A stretch of 64,000 nucleotides of DNA, from contig JADCGA010000019.1 of the NCBI GenBank assembly GCA_020249265.1, positions 156,081 to 220,080 of the forward strand, read 5' to 3'. The position numbers and the translations under genes were made by a program. Below are positions 46,383-58,179 of the stretch, one piece after another (position 1 is the first letter of the stretch; each line of letters opens with the position of its first letter). This DNA comes from Roseomonas sp. GTDB taxonomy: Bacteria > Pseudomonadota > Alphaproteobacteria > Acetobacterales > Acetobacteraceae. The notes beneath the pieces are model-generated. The model made no database searches. It was not told the DNA's origin and worked only from the letters and a program-made list of their open reading frames with translations.

Positions 46383-47842
46383 GGTCTTCCTCTCGCAGGC
46401 GCCTGGGGCGCCGTGGCGGTAGTGGCAGCGGCAGGACGCGCCGCGACATCACTATAGTCCCCAGTTCCAACCCAAAGGTTACGAACCGCCTGGTGATAGG
46501 CTTTCGGGTCGTAAAGCTGAACGGGCAGGCCGAGGTCTTGCGCAGTAAGCCGGCCAATGGTGGCCGTCAATGAATAGGAAGCATTGACCAGGGTGGCCAG
46601 GGCCTGCACCAGGCTGACACGGGCATTCAGCAATTCCTGTTCGGCATTCAGCACATCAAGGGTTGTGCGGCTGCCGACAACCGCTTCCCGCTGCACACCA
46701 TCAAGCGCGATTTCCTGGGCGCGGATCTGGGCGCGCACGCTTTCCACCTGGGCGCGGGCAGTGCGCAGCGTTTCCCAGGCTTGCGCCGCCTGCTGGCCGG
46801 CAAGCCTGCGTGCATCTTCCACCAATTGCCGCTGCTGCTGCGCCTGCTGGCGCGCCTGCCGCACCGCGGCGTGTTCGGCACCGCCCTGATAAAGCGGCAC
46901 GGAGAGATTGGCGGTGACTTGAGAGCCCGTTTGTCTTGTACCACGCGTTGTATTGTTATCCAGCCTGAAGGTCTGGCCCTGTACACCGATGGTCGGCAGC
47001 AAGACGCCGAATTGCAGATCAATATTCTCGATCGCCGCGGCTTCATCGAACATGGCGGCGATGACGGTCGGGTTATTGGTGCCGGCCTTTTGCACCGCTT
47101 CCTGGGCGGAACGTACCGGCGGGATAAGCGGCTGCGGCGGAGAAACCCGGTTGGGGGCCATGCCGATCAGGCGCTGGAATACTGCGCGGGACGATTCCCG
47201 ATTGCCATCTGCCTGTTCCAAAGCGGCCCGGGCACCAGCCAGGCGCGATTCCGCCTGCGCGACATCTGTGCGGGTAATTTCACCGACACGGAAGCGTTCA
47301 TTGGTGGCCTGCAACTGCCGCGAGAGGACCTGAACATTGTTCGTGTTGAGGCGCACGACTTCGGTATCGCGGATGACCGCAACATAAGACGCCACGGAAT
47401 CCAGCAATACCTGCTGTTCGGTCGCAATCAGGCGCGAACGCTGGGCGTAGATTTGGTTCTCCGCCCGCCTGGTGCCGGCCACGGTGCGGCCACCGCGATA
47501 GATCGGTTGGGTTACCGCGCCGGTGAGGTTTCCAGTGCTGCGATCAATATCCGTAAAGCGCGAATAGGGGCCTGTTGCGCTATCCACCCGCGATCGCGCC
47601 GTAGCATCCGTATAGCCCCCAGCGGCTGAGAAGGTGACACTGGGCCGCCAGCCAGCCAGGGCCTGGGGTAGATTTTCATCAACCGCGCGAAGCTGCGCCC
47701 GGGCAGCAAGCAATGCCGGGTTATTCGCATAAGCGGCGGCCAGGGCTTCTTGCAGGCTTTGAGCGCCCGCCGGGGCCAAGGGCGTTAGCGCCAGGGCCGC
47801 AGACAGAAACAGCGATGCACGAAAACTTCCCATCAAGTGCAA
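46379..47842 (-). CDS. TolC family outer-membrane efflux protein
   Basis: 487 aa. Signal peptide MGSFRASLFLSAALALTPLA..AGAQ (start at 47842, or the third-codon Met at 47833). The repeated coiled-coil pattern of TolC appears twice: LREALAAAYANNPALLAARAQLRAVDE-like near the start, and EVVRLNTNNVQVLSRQLQATNERFRVGEITRTDVAQAESRL. Exit duct for type I secretion or RND pumps; no inner-membrane partner is adjacent. Confidence 0.93.
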   Translation of the reverse strand: MHLMGSFRASLFLSAALALTPLAPAGAQSLQEALAAAYANNPALLAARAQLRAVDENLPQALAGWRPSVTFSAAGGYTDATARSRVDSATGPYSRFTDIDRSTGNLTGAVTQPIYRGGRTVAGTRRAENQIYAQRSRLIATEQQVLLDSVASYVAVIRDTEVVRLNTNNVQVLSRQLQATNERFRVGEITRTDVAQAESRLAGARAALEQADGNRESSRAVFQRLIGMAPNRVSPPQPLIPPVRSAQEAVQKAGTNNPTVIAAMFDEAAAIENIDLQFGVLLPTIGVQGQTFRLDNNTTRGTRQTGSQVTANLSVPLYQGGAEHAAVRQARQQAQQQRQLVEDARRLAGQQAAQAWETLRTARAQVESVRAQIRAQEIALDGVQREAVVGSRTTLDVLNAEQELLNARVSLVQALATLVNASYSLTATIGRLTAQDLGLPVQLYDPKAYHQAVRNLWVGTGDYSDVAARPAAATTATAPQAPARGRP

Positions 47843-47968
47843 CCCCCAAGCCCCGGGCTAGTCTTCAAGGTAACCCCCATCCGGGTTCCCCAATTTGGAG
47901 CCGCTCAAAGGCTATAGCATGCGCGGGCGGTTGCGCCAGCCCAAGAATGAAAACAATCATAATTCGCC

Positions 47969-48625
47969 TTAGAAAGCGAAGCTCGGATTGGGGAGAAAAG
48001 CAGACAGAGACGCCGCATGCGCCTCAAACGCCACGCGCGGCGTGAAGCTGCCGCCAATATGGCGCACCAAAGTGGCCCGTGCCGGCGGCCCGCCCGTGGT
48101 GACCAGCGTCACCAGGCGCCCGCCTTCTGCCAGCAGGGTCTCAATCGGGCGGGGAATGGCCGGCACGCCACCTTCAATCACAATCACATCAAAGGGGCCG
48201 AGCCCGGCAGGCGGATGGGCCGGGTCTTCCTGCATGAGCCGGATAGAGGTTTTCGGCAGGCAGCGCGCCAAGCCGGCCTGCGCCAAGGCAAGCAAGGCGG
48301 GATCATATTCAAGCGCGGTGACATTGGCGCCCATCGCGGCAAGCACCGCCGCCCCGTAACCGCAGCCCGCGCCAAGCACCAGGGTGCGATCCCCACGGCG
48401 CAGCTCGGCAAGCTGAAACAGCCGCGCCATGACCATGGGCTGCAGCAGGAAACGCCCGCCCGGCAGCGGTACATCCGCATCCGCATAGGCGCGCGGGGCG
48501 AGATCGGCCGGCAGAAAGGCTTCCCTGGGCAAATCGCCAAAGGCCGAAAGGATGCGCGGATCCTGCACCTGATTCGGCCGCAACTGCCCATCCACCATGA
48601 ATTGTCTGGCGCGCGCGAAATCCAT
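47969..48625 (-). CDS. Protein-L-isoaspartate O-methyltransferase family
   Basis: 218 aa from the Met at 48625 (three residues shorter than the longest frame). SAM motif I VLGAGCGYGAAVLAAMGA and the flanking LPREAFLPADLAPRAYAD..GRFLLQPMVMARLFQLAEL show the PCMT fold. The catalytic-site region is degenerate compared with Escherichia coli Pcm (no clear QTIS/P), so the activity may differ. Conserved upstream of tolC in many alphaproteobacteria. Confidence 0.82.
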   Translation of the reverse strand: MDFARARQFMVDGQLRPNQVQDPRILSAFGDLPREAFLPADLAPRAYADADVPLPGGRFLLQPMVMARLFQLAELRRGDRTLVLGAGCGYGAAVLAAMGANVTALEYDPALLALAQAGLARCLPKTSIRLMQEDPAHPPAGLGPFDVIVIEGGVPAIPRPIETLLAEGGRLVTLVTTGGPPARATLVRHIGGSFTPRVAFEAHAASLSAFLPNPSFAF

Positions 48626-48732
48626 ATTGCCCATCCTTCAAGCCTTGTTGAACACCTTATAAGTCCTCAGGCGCCGCCCCGCCAAGGAGGCGCTTGACCC
48701 GAAACGGGCGCGGCCCGATAGAGACACCTCGG

Positions 48733-48806
48733 GGTCCGGTGGCCGAGTGGTCAGGCAAGGGTCTGCAAAACCCTCTACAGCGGTTCGATTCCGCTCCGGA
48801 CCTCCA
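48733..48806 (+). tRNA. tRNA-Cys (GCA)
   Basis: GGTCCGG acceptor pairs with CCGGACC. Anticodon stem AGGGT/ACCCT holds the loop CTGCAAA, anticodon GCA. T arm is GCGGTTCGATTCCGC, U discriminator (as expected for tRNA-Cys) and encoded CCA. Confidence 0.95.
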
Positions 48807-48878
48807 AAGCGCGCTTAAGCGAAGCCTCAGGGCTTTGACATGAGGCGCGGCGCTGCTATTAGGCGCGCCGGCTCCTGA

Positions 48879-48954
48879 TCCCCGATAGCTCAGCTGGTAG
48901 AGCGCGGGACTGTTAATCCCTAGGTCGTTGGTTCGAGTCCAACTCGGGGAGCCA
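48879..48954 (+). tRNA. tRNA-Asn (GTT)
   Basis: TCCCCGA acceptor pairs with TCGGGGA. Anticodon loop CTGTTAA within GGGA..TCCC gives GTT. T arm TTGGTTCGAGTCCAA, G discriminator and encoded CCA. 72 bases after tRNA-Cys and probably co-transcribed. Confidence 0.96.
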
Positions 48955-48978
48955 GAGTGCCTTTCAAGGCATGTCACC

Positions 48979-49001
48979 CAAGGGCGCGCGGCGCCTTTTT
49001 T
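48979..49001 (+). terminator. Rho-independent terminator after tRNA pair
   Basis: AAGGGCGC-GCG-GCGCCTTTTTT: short GC stem followed by a T tract, 25 bases past the tRNA-Asn CCA. Confidence 0.75.
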
Positions 49002-49142
49002 CTTGCCTAAACCCCCGAAAAAAATCATGCAAAGATCGTTCGAGGGCTGAATTGTGCCCGAAGCTGATCAGAAACCATCGTGTTTCATAAGCCCCTGAAC
49101 GGAAAAGCGCACGGCCCGCCCGACCTCCGCGCGATCAATCCA

Positions 49143-50465
49143 TCAATCCGCCAGTATCCATAATAACCACAGCGAAAGGCTCGGGAATACCACCACCAGC
49201 CCAAGACGCAGCACATCCGCCGCCACGAAAGGCGCCACGGCACGGTAGGTGGCGAAGATCGGCACATCCCGCGCAATGGCATTCACCACAAAGACATTCA
49301 GCCCAATCGGCGGTGCCGTCAGGCCGATGCCGCAGACAATCAGCACCAGAATGCCGAACCATACCGCCACATCATCCGGCGCCATGCCGAAATCAAGCGC
49401 GGTAATGATGGGGAAAAATACCGGCAGGGTCAGCAGAATCATCGCCAATTCATCCATCACCGCGCCAAGCAGGATGTAGAAAGCGAGTAGCATGACCAGC
49501 ACCGCATGCGGGGGCAGGCCAAGCCCAGCAATGGTTTGTGCGGCTTGCATCGGCAATTGCGAAAAGGCGAGGAAGGCGTTGAATACCTCGGCGCCCAGCA
49601 GGATCATAAAAATCATCGCCGTGGTTTCGGCGGTGCGGATCAATGCCGTGCCGAATTCCTTGAAGCCGATGCTGCGCCGCGCCAACCCAACCAGAAGCAT
49701 GGCGGTGGCGCCCACAGCCGCGCCTTCGGTCGGTGTGAAAATGCCGCCATAAATGCCGCCCAGCATGACAATCGTGACCAGCGCCGCCGGCCATGCCCCC
49801 GCCAGCGCGCGCCAACGTTCCGCCATGGGGAGTTTTTCACTCGGTGGTGCCAAGCCGGGGTTGCGCCTAACCATGTAAGCGATAACGCAAAGATAGAAGG
49901 CGGCGGCGAGAAAGCCCGGAATCAGCGCGGCCTGAAACAGCTTGACGATATTCTGTTCGGTCGAAATCGCATATACCACCAGGATCACGGAAGGCGGTAT
50001 TAGAATGCCAAGTGTGCCGCCCACGGCAATGGTGCCGGTCGCAAAGCCAAGATCATAACCATAGCGGCGAAATTCCGGCAGCGCCGTGCGGCCAAAAGTT
50101 GCCGTTGTGGCAACGGAAGAACCGCAAATGGCACCAAAGGCCGTGCAGGCGCCAATCGTGCTGGAAGCAAGCCCACCGCGGCGATGCCCGATCCAGGCGC
50201 GGGCGGCACGAAACAAATCGGTCGAAAGCCCGGAAACCTCGGCCAGCGCACCCATCAGAATGAACAGCGGAATGACCGAAAGCGTGTAATTGGCAAAGTT
50301 ATGAAAAGGCGTGGTTTTGATGTAGGACAGGAACGCTTGCAGGCTGGTCAGATGAATATAGCCAAGCGCGCCCACCACCAGCATGGCAAGCCCCACCGGC
50401 ATGCGGAGCGCAATCAACCCCAGCATCGCGACGAAGCCAAGAATGGCAATTTCCATCCCGCTCAT
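49143..50465 (-). CDS. TRAP transporter large permease (DctM type)
   Basis: 440 aa polytopic protein. Family stretches: SVIPLFILMGALAEVSG, STIGACTAFGAICGSSVATTATFGRTALPE and GGTLGILIPPSVILVVYA. Start at 50465 (MSGMEIAILGF) overlaps the small permease stop as ATGA; the longer frame runs through that gene. Third complete TRAP set in the window. Confidence 0.94.
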   Translation of the reverse strand: MSGMEIAILGFVAMLGLIALRMPVGLAMLVVGALGYIHLTSLQAFLSYIKTTPFHNFANYTLSVIPLFILMGALAEVSGLSTDLFRAARAWIGHRRGGLASSTIGACTAFGAICGSSVATTATFGRTALPEFRRYGYDLGFATGTIAVGGTLGILIPPSVILVVYAISTEQNIVKLFQAALIPGFLAAAFYLCVIAYMVRRNPGLAPPSEKLPMAERWRALAGAWPAALVTIVMLGGIYGGIFTPTEGAAVGATAMLLVGLARRSIGFKEFGTALIRTAETTAMIFMILLGAEVFNAFLAFSQLPMQAAQTIAGLGLPPHAVLVMLLAFYILLGAVMDELAMILLTLPVFFPIITALDFGMAPDDVAVWFGILVLIVCGIGLTAPPIGLNVFVVNAIARDVPIFATYRAVAPFVAADVLRLGLVVVFPSLSLWLLWILAD

Positions 50466-50983
50466 GCACTGCCCCTGAGCCGCAGGACGGCCGTGGCAAG
50501 CGCGACCAAGGCGGTGAAGCCGGCAAGCCCTGCACAAGCGGCAATGGCGGGGGCGATGGGCAGCAGCAGGACCATGGTGGTAGTGGCACTTTTCGCCGCT
50601 TCCAGCGCACCTGCGCCAAGGCCCCATGCAATCAACGCCATCATGCCGGCAAAGACAACTTCCCAAAGCGCATCAAGCACGGCCTGCATGCGGGGTGGCA
50701 GCCTACTGGTGAAGCTATCCACCATCACATTGCCGCGCTGCGCCTGACACCAGGGCATGAAGGCAAAGACCATGAGCGCCACACCCATTTGCACGAATTC
50801 GAAATCCCCGCGCACGCCGCCAAGCCCAAACGCGCGCAAGGTGACAGAGGTAGTGACCAGCACCGCCAAGCCCATCGCCAAGGCGCCACCAAGCTGCGCG
50901 AGCATGCGCGCCAGCCGATCAAGCAGGCGCACCCCGGTTTCAGATGTTGTCCTATCCAGGGTGCCGCCGGACGTTTCGCTCAC
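50462..50983 (-). CDS. TRAP transporter small permease (DctQ type)
   Basis: 173 aa, four membrane segments, with VMVDSFTSRLPPRMQAVLDALWEV after TM2, as in DctQ. GTG at 50983 overlaps the receptor stop (GTGA); the open frame continues upstream through the receptor gene in another frame and is not real there. Confidence 0.87.
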   Translation of the reverse strand: MSETSGGTLDRTTSETGVRLLDRLARMLAQLGGALAMGLAVLVTTSVTLRAFGLGGVRGDFEFVQMGVALMVFAFMPWCQAQRGNVMVDSFTSRLPPRMQAVLDALWEVVFAGMMALIAWGLGAGALEAAKSATTTMVLLLPIAPAIAACAGLAGFTALVALATAVLRLRGSA

Positions 50984-52023
50984 GCGTGTTTCTGGAGTGC
51001 TGCGCGGGCATCCGCGAGCAGGCGTTCTGCCGGCAGGCCGCGTTCTGTTGCCTGCCGCAGCCAGGTATCGGTGACACCTTGCGTTGCAATACGGAAACGC
51101 GCCACCTCCTCCTGCGGGAGGCTTGTGATGGTATTGCCTTGGCGGGCGCGCACGATGGCAAGCGTTGCTTCCGCCGCTGCATCCCAAGCCTCACCGGCCA
51201 TGCTGGCGGCGACCATGCCGGAATTGGCATCCAGAATCTGGCGAAGATCCGCCGGCAGACCATCATAGCGCGCGCGGTTCATCGCAAGCACGAAGGTGGC
51301 GGTGTAAAGCGTGGGCGAGCCCGGGATTTCGGTGTGATAGCGCACCAATTCATGCACACGGATCGCGGGTACCACTTCCCAGGGCACGACCGTACCATCC
51401 AATACGCGCTGCGCGAGGGATTCGGGCACTTGCGGAATGGGCATACCGATCGCCTGCGCGCCCAGGGCGCGTAACGCTTCTCCACAAAGCCGCGTGGGGA
51501 AACGCAGCCGCAAGCCGGCCATATCCTCAAGCCGCGCGACGCGCTTATTGGCATGGATCACGCCATGATCATGCGCCCACCAGCATAGCGGCTTCACTTC
51601 ACGGAATTCCTCGGCCAGATGCTGGTCGCCATATTCCTGTAGCGCGCGAGAATTGGTGACGGCGCGGCGGGAGGCAACGAAGGGCAGTTCAAAGGCTTCA
51701 ATGCGCGGGAAGCGGCCGGGCGTATTGCCGGGCAAGGTCCAGACAATATCCGCAACGCCATCGCGCGCCTGATCAAAAAGCTGCGGTGGCGTGCCGCCAA
51801 GCTGCATGGCGGGAAAAATCTGGATGCGCAGCCGCCCGCCCGAGGCTTGTTCGATGCGCTGCGCCCAAGGGGCAAGGAAGCGCTGCTGCCCATTGGATGC
51901 AGGCGGCAGGAAGTGATGCAGACGAAGCGTGATCTGCGCCTGCGCCTTCAGATCACGAACCACAAGCGGGCTGGCAAGCACGCCGGCACCAAAAGCCATC
52001 ATATGGCGGCGGGACAGGGTCAT
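50980..52023 (-). CDS. TRAP transporter solute receptor (DctP type)
   Basis: 347 aa. Start at 52023 behind AAGGAGCG gives MTLSRRHMMAFGAGVLASPLV, a twin-arginine-like or Sec signal. Family elements: RLHHFLPPASNGQQ, DGVADIVWTLPGNTPGRFP, and LRLRFPTRLCGEALRALGAQAIGMPIPQVPESLAQ. Upstream of both permease genes with 4-base overlaps. Next gene upstream is pobA (156 bases), so an aromatic-acid ligand is possible but not shown. Confidence 0.92.
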   Translation of the reverse strand: MTLSRRHMMAFGAGVLASPLVVRDLKAQAQITLRLHHFLPPASNGQQRFLAPWAQRIEQASGGRLRIQIFPAMQLGGTPPQLFDQARDGVADIVWTLPGNTPGRFPRIEAFELPFVASRRAVTNSRALQEYGDQHLAEEFREVKPLCWWAHDHGVIHANKRVARLEDMAGLRLRFPTRLCGEALRALGAQAIGMPIPQVPESLAQRVLDGTVVPWEVVPAIRVHELVRYHTEIPGSPTLYTATFVLAMNRARYDGLPADLRQILDANSGMVAASMAGEAWDAAAEATLAIVRARQGNTITSLPQEEVARFRIATQGVTDTWLRQATERGLPAERLLADARAALQKHA

Positions 52024-52178
52024 GGGCGCTCCTTGTTGCGTAGCGATCTGGCCCATGGGCGCGATGCCGGCGCATCAACCCAAGGTGCTGATCACATTCT
52101 TATGCTATTTCGGTAGCACCCGGGCCAAGCACCAGCAAGGGAAAACCGGGGATCCGCCCTGCCTGCCCGCTTAGGGTT

Positions 52179-54298
<2,120 letters not shown>

Positions 54299-54304
54299 GC
54301 CGCC

Positions 54305-54937
54305 ATGATCACGCCCGATGCGCTTGGCTATCTGCCCGAGACACCATCCCAAACCGCCGGACCCTTTGTGCATATTGGCCTTATTCCGCGTCAGGCCGGG
54401 TTTGATATTTTTGAAAACACTATCGGCACCATTGCGCTTACGCCCGAGGCCAAAGGGGAACGCATTCGCATCGAAGGGCGGATTTTCGATGGTACAGGTG
54501 CAGCCATTCGCGATGCCTTGGTTGAGATTTGGCAGGCGGATTCCTTTGGTCGCTTCAACCATCCTGCCGATGATGCATCCGGCCCGCGTGATGCGCAGTT
54601 TCGCGGCTGGGGGCGCACGGGCACGGATTTTGAGACCGGCACATGGTCCTTCGCCACCATCAAGCCAGGTCGCGTGGCGCGCCGGCACGGTGAAGGGAGC
54701 CTCGCACCGCATATCCTGGTTTGGATCGTGGCGCGCGGCATCAATCTCGGCCTGCTCACACGGCTCTATTTCGACGATGAAGCCGCGGCCAATGCGGAAG
54801 ACCCGGTGCTCCGCCTTATCGAACAGCCGGAACGGCGCAGGACGCTGATGGCACGCCGCGTTCCTGGCGCGGACAATACCTATGTCTTCGATATCCATTT
54901 GCAGGGCGCGGAGGAGACGGTTTTCTTCGACGTCTGA
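54305..54937 (+). CDS. pcaG: Protocatechuate 3,4-dioxygenase alpha subunit
   Basis: 210 aa partner of PcaH, same fold but lacking the iron ligands. PSQTAGPFVHIGL at the N-terminus and LVEIWQADSFGRFNHPADD and APHILVWIVARGINLGLLTRLYF further on are typical of PcaG. Confidence 0.95.
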   Translation: MITPDALGYLPETPSQTAGPFVHIGLIPRQAGFDIFENTIGTIALTPEAKGERIRIEGRIFDGTGAAIRDALVEIWQADSFGRFNHPADDASGPRDAQFRGWGRTGTDFETGTWSFATIKPGRVARRHGEGSLAPHILVWIVARGINLGLLTRLYFDDEAAANAEDPVLRLIEQPERRRTLMARRVPGADNTYVFDIHLQGAEETVFFDV

Positions 54938-54961
54938 GGTATAAAAAAAGAGGAGGAGATC

Positions 54962-55939
54962 ATGCTCAATCGTCGGAATCTGGTGACTGGTATGGCCGCT
55001 GCGCCGCTGATGATGCGTGGTGCTGCGGCGCAAGGCGCTGATTGGGTGCCAAGCCGGCCCATTCGCCTGGTGGTGGGCTTCGCCGCTGGCGGGTCCACGG
55101 ATACCACGGGAAGATTGATGGCACAGGCGCTATCGGCTGCCTTGCCGCAACCCGCAGTGGTGGAGAATCGAGTTGGTGCGGCAGGAAACATCGCGACCGA
55201 GCATGTGGCGCGGAGTGCGCCGGATGGGCATACGCTGGTCGTCGCCTCCATGGGATCTCAGGCGGTGAACGCGGCGCTTTATCGCAACCTGCCCTTTGAT
55301 CCGGTGAGGGATTTCACGGCGGTGTCGCTTTTTGTGAAAAGTTCGAACATGCTGGTGGCGCATCCCGCTTTTCCCGCGCGCACGCTGGCCGATCTGGTGG
55401 CGCTGGCACGCGCCAATCCTGGGCGCGTCAATGTCGGCACGGCGGGGGCGGGGTCATCGCAGCATTTTGCCGCCGCCCTGTTCGAGCATTTGGCCAAGGT
55501 GCAATTCACGCATATCAATTATCGCGGCGGCGCGCCGGCCATGACGGATCTGGTGGCCGGGCGCGTGGACATCGTGTTTTCACCCATCGTGGAGACCGTG
55601 CAGCAAATTCGCGCCGATCAGGTACGCGCCCTTGCCATCACGCGGCCACAGCGCGCGCCCGAATTTCCCGATGTGCCCGCAGTAGCGGAGGTAGTGCCGG
55701 GTTATGAATTTTCTTCCTGGCTTGGCGCTTTTGCGCCAGCCGGCACACCTGCGGCAGCAGTGCAGCGCCTGTCACAAGCCCTGGCCGCCGGCTTGCGCGA
55801 CCCGCAGATCCGCGAACGCGTGCTCTCACTCGGCTATGAACCTATCGGCAGCACGCCGGAAGAATTCGCTGCCTTCTTCGCCGCTGAAATGCCGCGTGTG
55901 GCGGAGCTGGTGCGCATTTCCGGCGCCAAGGTAGAATGA
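54962..55939 (+). CDS. Tripartite tricarboxylate transporter receptor (Bug/TctC family)
   Basis: 325 aa periplasmic binding protein with signal sequence [23 protein letters not shown], then [38 protein letters not shown] and [16 protein letters not shown]. Strong AGGAGGAG ribosome site. It lies 24 bases after pcaG and before hmgA in one run, so an aromatic-acid or related ligand is plausible. No TctA/B membrane genes here. Confidence 0.92.
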   Translation: MLNRRNLVTGMAAAPLMMRGAAAQGADWVPSRPIRLVVGFAAGGSTDTTGRLMAQALSAALPQPAVVENRVGAAGNIATEHVARSAPDGHTLVVASMGSQAVNAALYRNLPFDPVRDFTAVSLFVKSSNMLVAHPAFPARTLADLVALARANPGRVNVGTAGAGSSQHFAAALFEHLAKVQFTHINYRGGAPAMTDLVAGRVDIVFSPIVETVQQIRADQVRALAITRPQRAPEFPDVPAVAEVVPGYEFSSWLGAFAPAGTPAAAVQRLSQALAAGLRDPQIRERVLSLGYEPIGSTPEEFAAFFAAEMPRVAELVRISGAKVE

Positions 55940-55958
55940 GTCACGCCGGACCCGCGCC

Positions 55959-57293
55959 ATGCCAAAGCCCAAACCGCCCATGACCACGCTGGCTTACATG
56001 TCGGGCTTTGGTAATTCGTTCGAGACTGAAGCGCTGCCCGATGCGCTGCCGATCGGGCGCAATTCACCACAGAAATGCAGTTACGGGCTTTATGCCGAAC
56101 AGCTTTCCGGTTCGGCCTTCACCGCGCCGCAGGGCAAGAATGAGCGATCCTGGCTCTATCGTATTCGCCCCTCGGTGAAGCATTCCGGCTTTTATCGGGC
56201 GATTGATCCGGGCCTGATCCGCACCGCCCCTAATGCCGCCGAACGCCAACCGATGCTTGGGCAATATCGCTGGGATCCTGTGCCCATGCCGCGCAAGCGC
56301 CTCAGTTTTGTCGAAGGTCTCACCACCATTACCACGGCGGGGGATTCCGATACGCAAACCGGCATGGCCGCGCATATTGCCTGTATCACTCGATCCATGC
56401 AGTACGAGTATTTCTGCAATGCCGATGGCGAATTGCTGATTGTAGCGCAGCAGGGTCGGCTTCGCTTCTGTACCGAATTTGGCGTGATTGAGATTGAACC
56501 TGGTGAGATTTGCGTCATTCCACGGGGCATCCTTTTTCGCTGCGAAAAACCGGACGGGCCGGCGCGCGCCTATGTCTGCGAAAACTATGGCAGCCCCTTT
56601 ACCCTGCCCAATCGCGGCCCAATCGGCGCCAATTGCCTTGCCAACCCACGTGATTTTCTGACACCCGTTGCCGCCTATGAGGATGAAGACGCACCCTCAA
56701 GACTGTTCGTCAAATGGGGCGGCGATATCTTTGTAACCGAAATCGGCCAATCGCCCTTGGATGTGGTTGCCTGGCATGGGAACTACTATCCCTATAAATA
56801 CGACCTCAGGCGGTATGCCGCGATCGGTTCGATTTCCTTTGATCATCCGGATCCTTCGATCTTCACGGTGCTGACTTCTCCTTCGGCAGAGGAAGGCACT
56901 GCCAGTATTGATTTCGTGATCTTTCCGGATCGCTGGATGGTCGCGGAGAATACCTTCCGCCCGCCCTGGTATCATCGCAATGTCATGAGCGAGTTCATGG
57001 GCCTGATCTTTGGCGTTTATGATGCAAAGCCTGAGGGTTTCGTGCCAGGCGGGTTTTCGTTGCATAATCAGATGCTGCCCCATGGGCCGGATGCGGCGGC
57101 GTTTGAACATGCCTCCAGCACTGAATTGAAGCCGGTGAAGCTGATCGGCACCATGGCCTTCATGTTTGAAACACGCTTCCCGCAACGCGTCACTGCCCAT
57201 GCCGCGAAGCAGCCCGGCTTGCAGAAAAACTATATCGGCTGCTGGGATGGTTTGCAGAAGCGCTTCAACCCCAGGAAGAGGCAGGCTTGGTGA
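55959..57293 (+). CDS. hmgA: Homogentisate 1,2-dioxygenase
   Basis: Fe(II) cupin that opens homogentisate to maleylacetoacetate (EC 1.13.11.5). 444 aa (437 if the Met at 55980 is used). [19 protein letters not shown], the ligand region [27 protein letters not shown] and [17 protein letters not shown] are diagnostic. maiA and fah are not adjacent. Confidence 0.97.
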   Translation: MPKPKPPMTTLAYMSGFGNSFETEALPDALPIGRNSPQKCSYGLYAEQLSGSAFTAPQGKNERSWLYRIRPSVKHSGFYRAIDPGLIRTAPNAAERQPMLGQYRWDPVPMPRKRLSFVEGLTTITTAGDSDTQTGMAAHIACITRSMQYEYFCNADGELLIVAQQGRLRFCTEFGVIEIEPGEICVIPRGILFRCEKPDGPARAYVCENYGSPFTLPNRGPIGANCLANPRDFLTPVAAYEDEDAPSRLFVKWGGDIFVTEIGQSPLDVVAWHGNYYPYKYDLRRYAAIGSISFDHPDPSIFTVLTSPSAEEGTASIDFVIFPDRWMVAENTFRPPWYHRNVMSEFMGLIFGVYDAKPEGFVPGGFSLHNQMLPHGPDAAAFEHASSTELKPVKLIGTMAFMFETRFPQRVTAHAAKQPGLQKNYIGCWDGLQKRFNPRKRQAW

Positions 57294-57294
57294 G

Positions 57295-58179
57295 ATGAAT
57301 GTGATGCCATCCAATCGGGATCGGCTTGTGCTACTCGGCACCAAGGGTGGGCCTGCCATTCGCAAGGGCGGGCCTTCGCCAACGGCGCATTTGCTCGAAA
57401 TTGGGGGCCATCCCTATGTGATTGATTGCGGGCTTGGCGTGACGCGCGCCCTGGTGGAAGCGGGTATGCCCTTGCCTGCCTTGCGCAGCATCATCATTAC
57501 GCATCTGCATTCTGATCATGTGCTTGAAATGGGGCCGCTGATTCACACCGCCTGGACTGCCGGCTTGAAGGAGAAAGTCGTGGTGCATGGACCGGTCGGC
57601 ACGCGCGCGGCCTGGCAGGGTTTTCTGACCTCACTTGCCTACGATATCGCGATCCGTATCGAAGATGAAGGCCGGCCCGATCTGGCCGCTATGGTGGAGG
57701 TGCTGGAATATGCCGAAGGCCATGTCTTCACCGATGCACGCGTTACGGTTTCCGCCTTGCGGGTGAAACATCCCCCGGTGACGGAGTGCTTCGCGCTGCG
57801 CTTTGATCATGCGGCGGGTTCGGTGGTTTTCTCGGCTGACACCACGTATTTTGCGCCGCTTGCGGGTTTTGCGTGGGGTGCCGATATTCTGGTGCATGAA
57901 GCGATTTATGAACCAGGCGTGGATCGGCTGGTGGCGCGTGTCGGCAATGGCGCGCGGTTGAAGCAGCATTTGCTGGATAGCCATACGCTTGCGGAGGATG
58001 TCGGGCGCATCGCCGCAGAGGCCGGCATCGGGCTGCTCGCGCTCAATCATCTGGTGCCGGCGGACGATCCGCTGGTGACGGAACAGCATTGGGTGGATGC
58101 GGTGCGCGCCCATTACGCCGGACCCTTGGTGATTGGGCGCGATGGTCTGGCGCTGCCACTTTCAAGCCGCAGCGTATGA
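57295..58179 (+). CDS. MBL-fold metallo-hydrolase
   Basis: 294 aa. Metal site THLHSDHVLEMGPLIH near residue 68 and later D and H positions (SADTTYFAP..; LALNHLVPADDP). The pattern GTKGGPAIRKGGPSPTAHLLEIGGHPYVIDCG is that of the RNase-Z-like/arylsulfatase-like hydrolase group. One base separates its ATG from the hmgA stop, and its own stop overlaps the next start as ATGA. Tight coupling to an aromatic ring-cleavage gene suggests hydrolysis of a lactone or ester in the pathway; this is inference. Confidence 0.85.
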   Translation: MNVMPSNRDRLVLLGTKGGPAIRKGGPSPTAHLLEIGGHPYVIDCGLGVTRALVEAGMPLPALRSIIITHLHSDHVLEMGPLIHTAWTAGLKEKVVVHGPVGTRAAWQGFLTSLAYDIAIRIEDEGRPDLAAMVEVLEYAEGHVFTDARVTVSALRVKHPPVTECFALRFDHAAGSVVFSADTTYFAPLAGFAWGADILVHEAIYEPGVDRLVARVGNGARLKQHLLDSHTLAEDVGRIAAEAGIGLLALNHLVPADDPLVTEQHWVDAVRAHYAGPLVIGRDGLALPLSSRSV

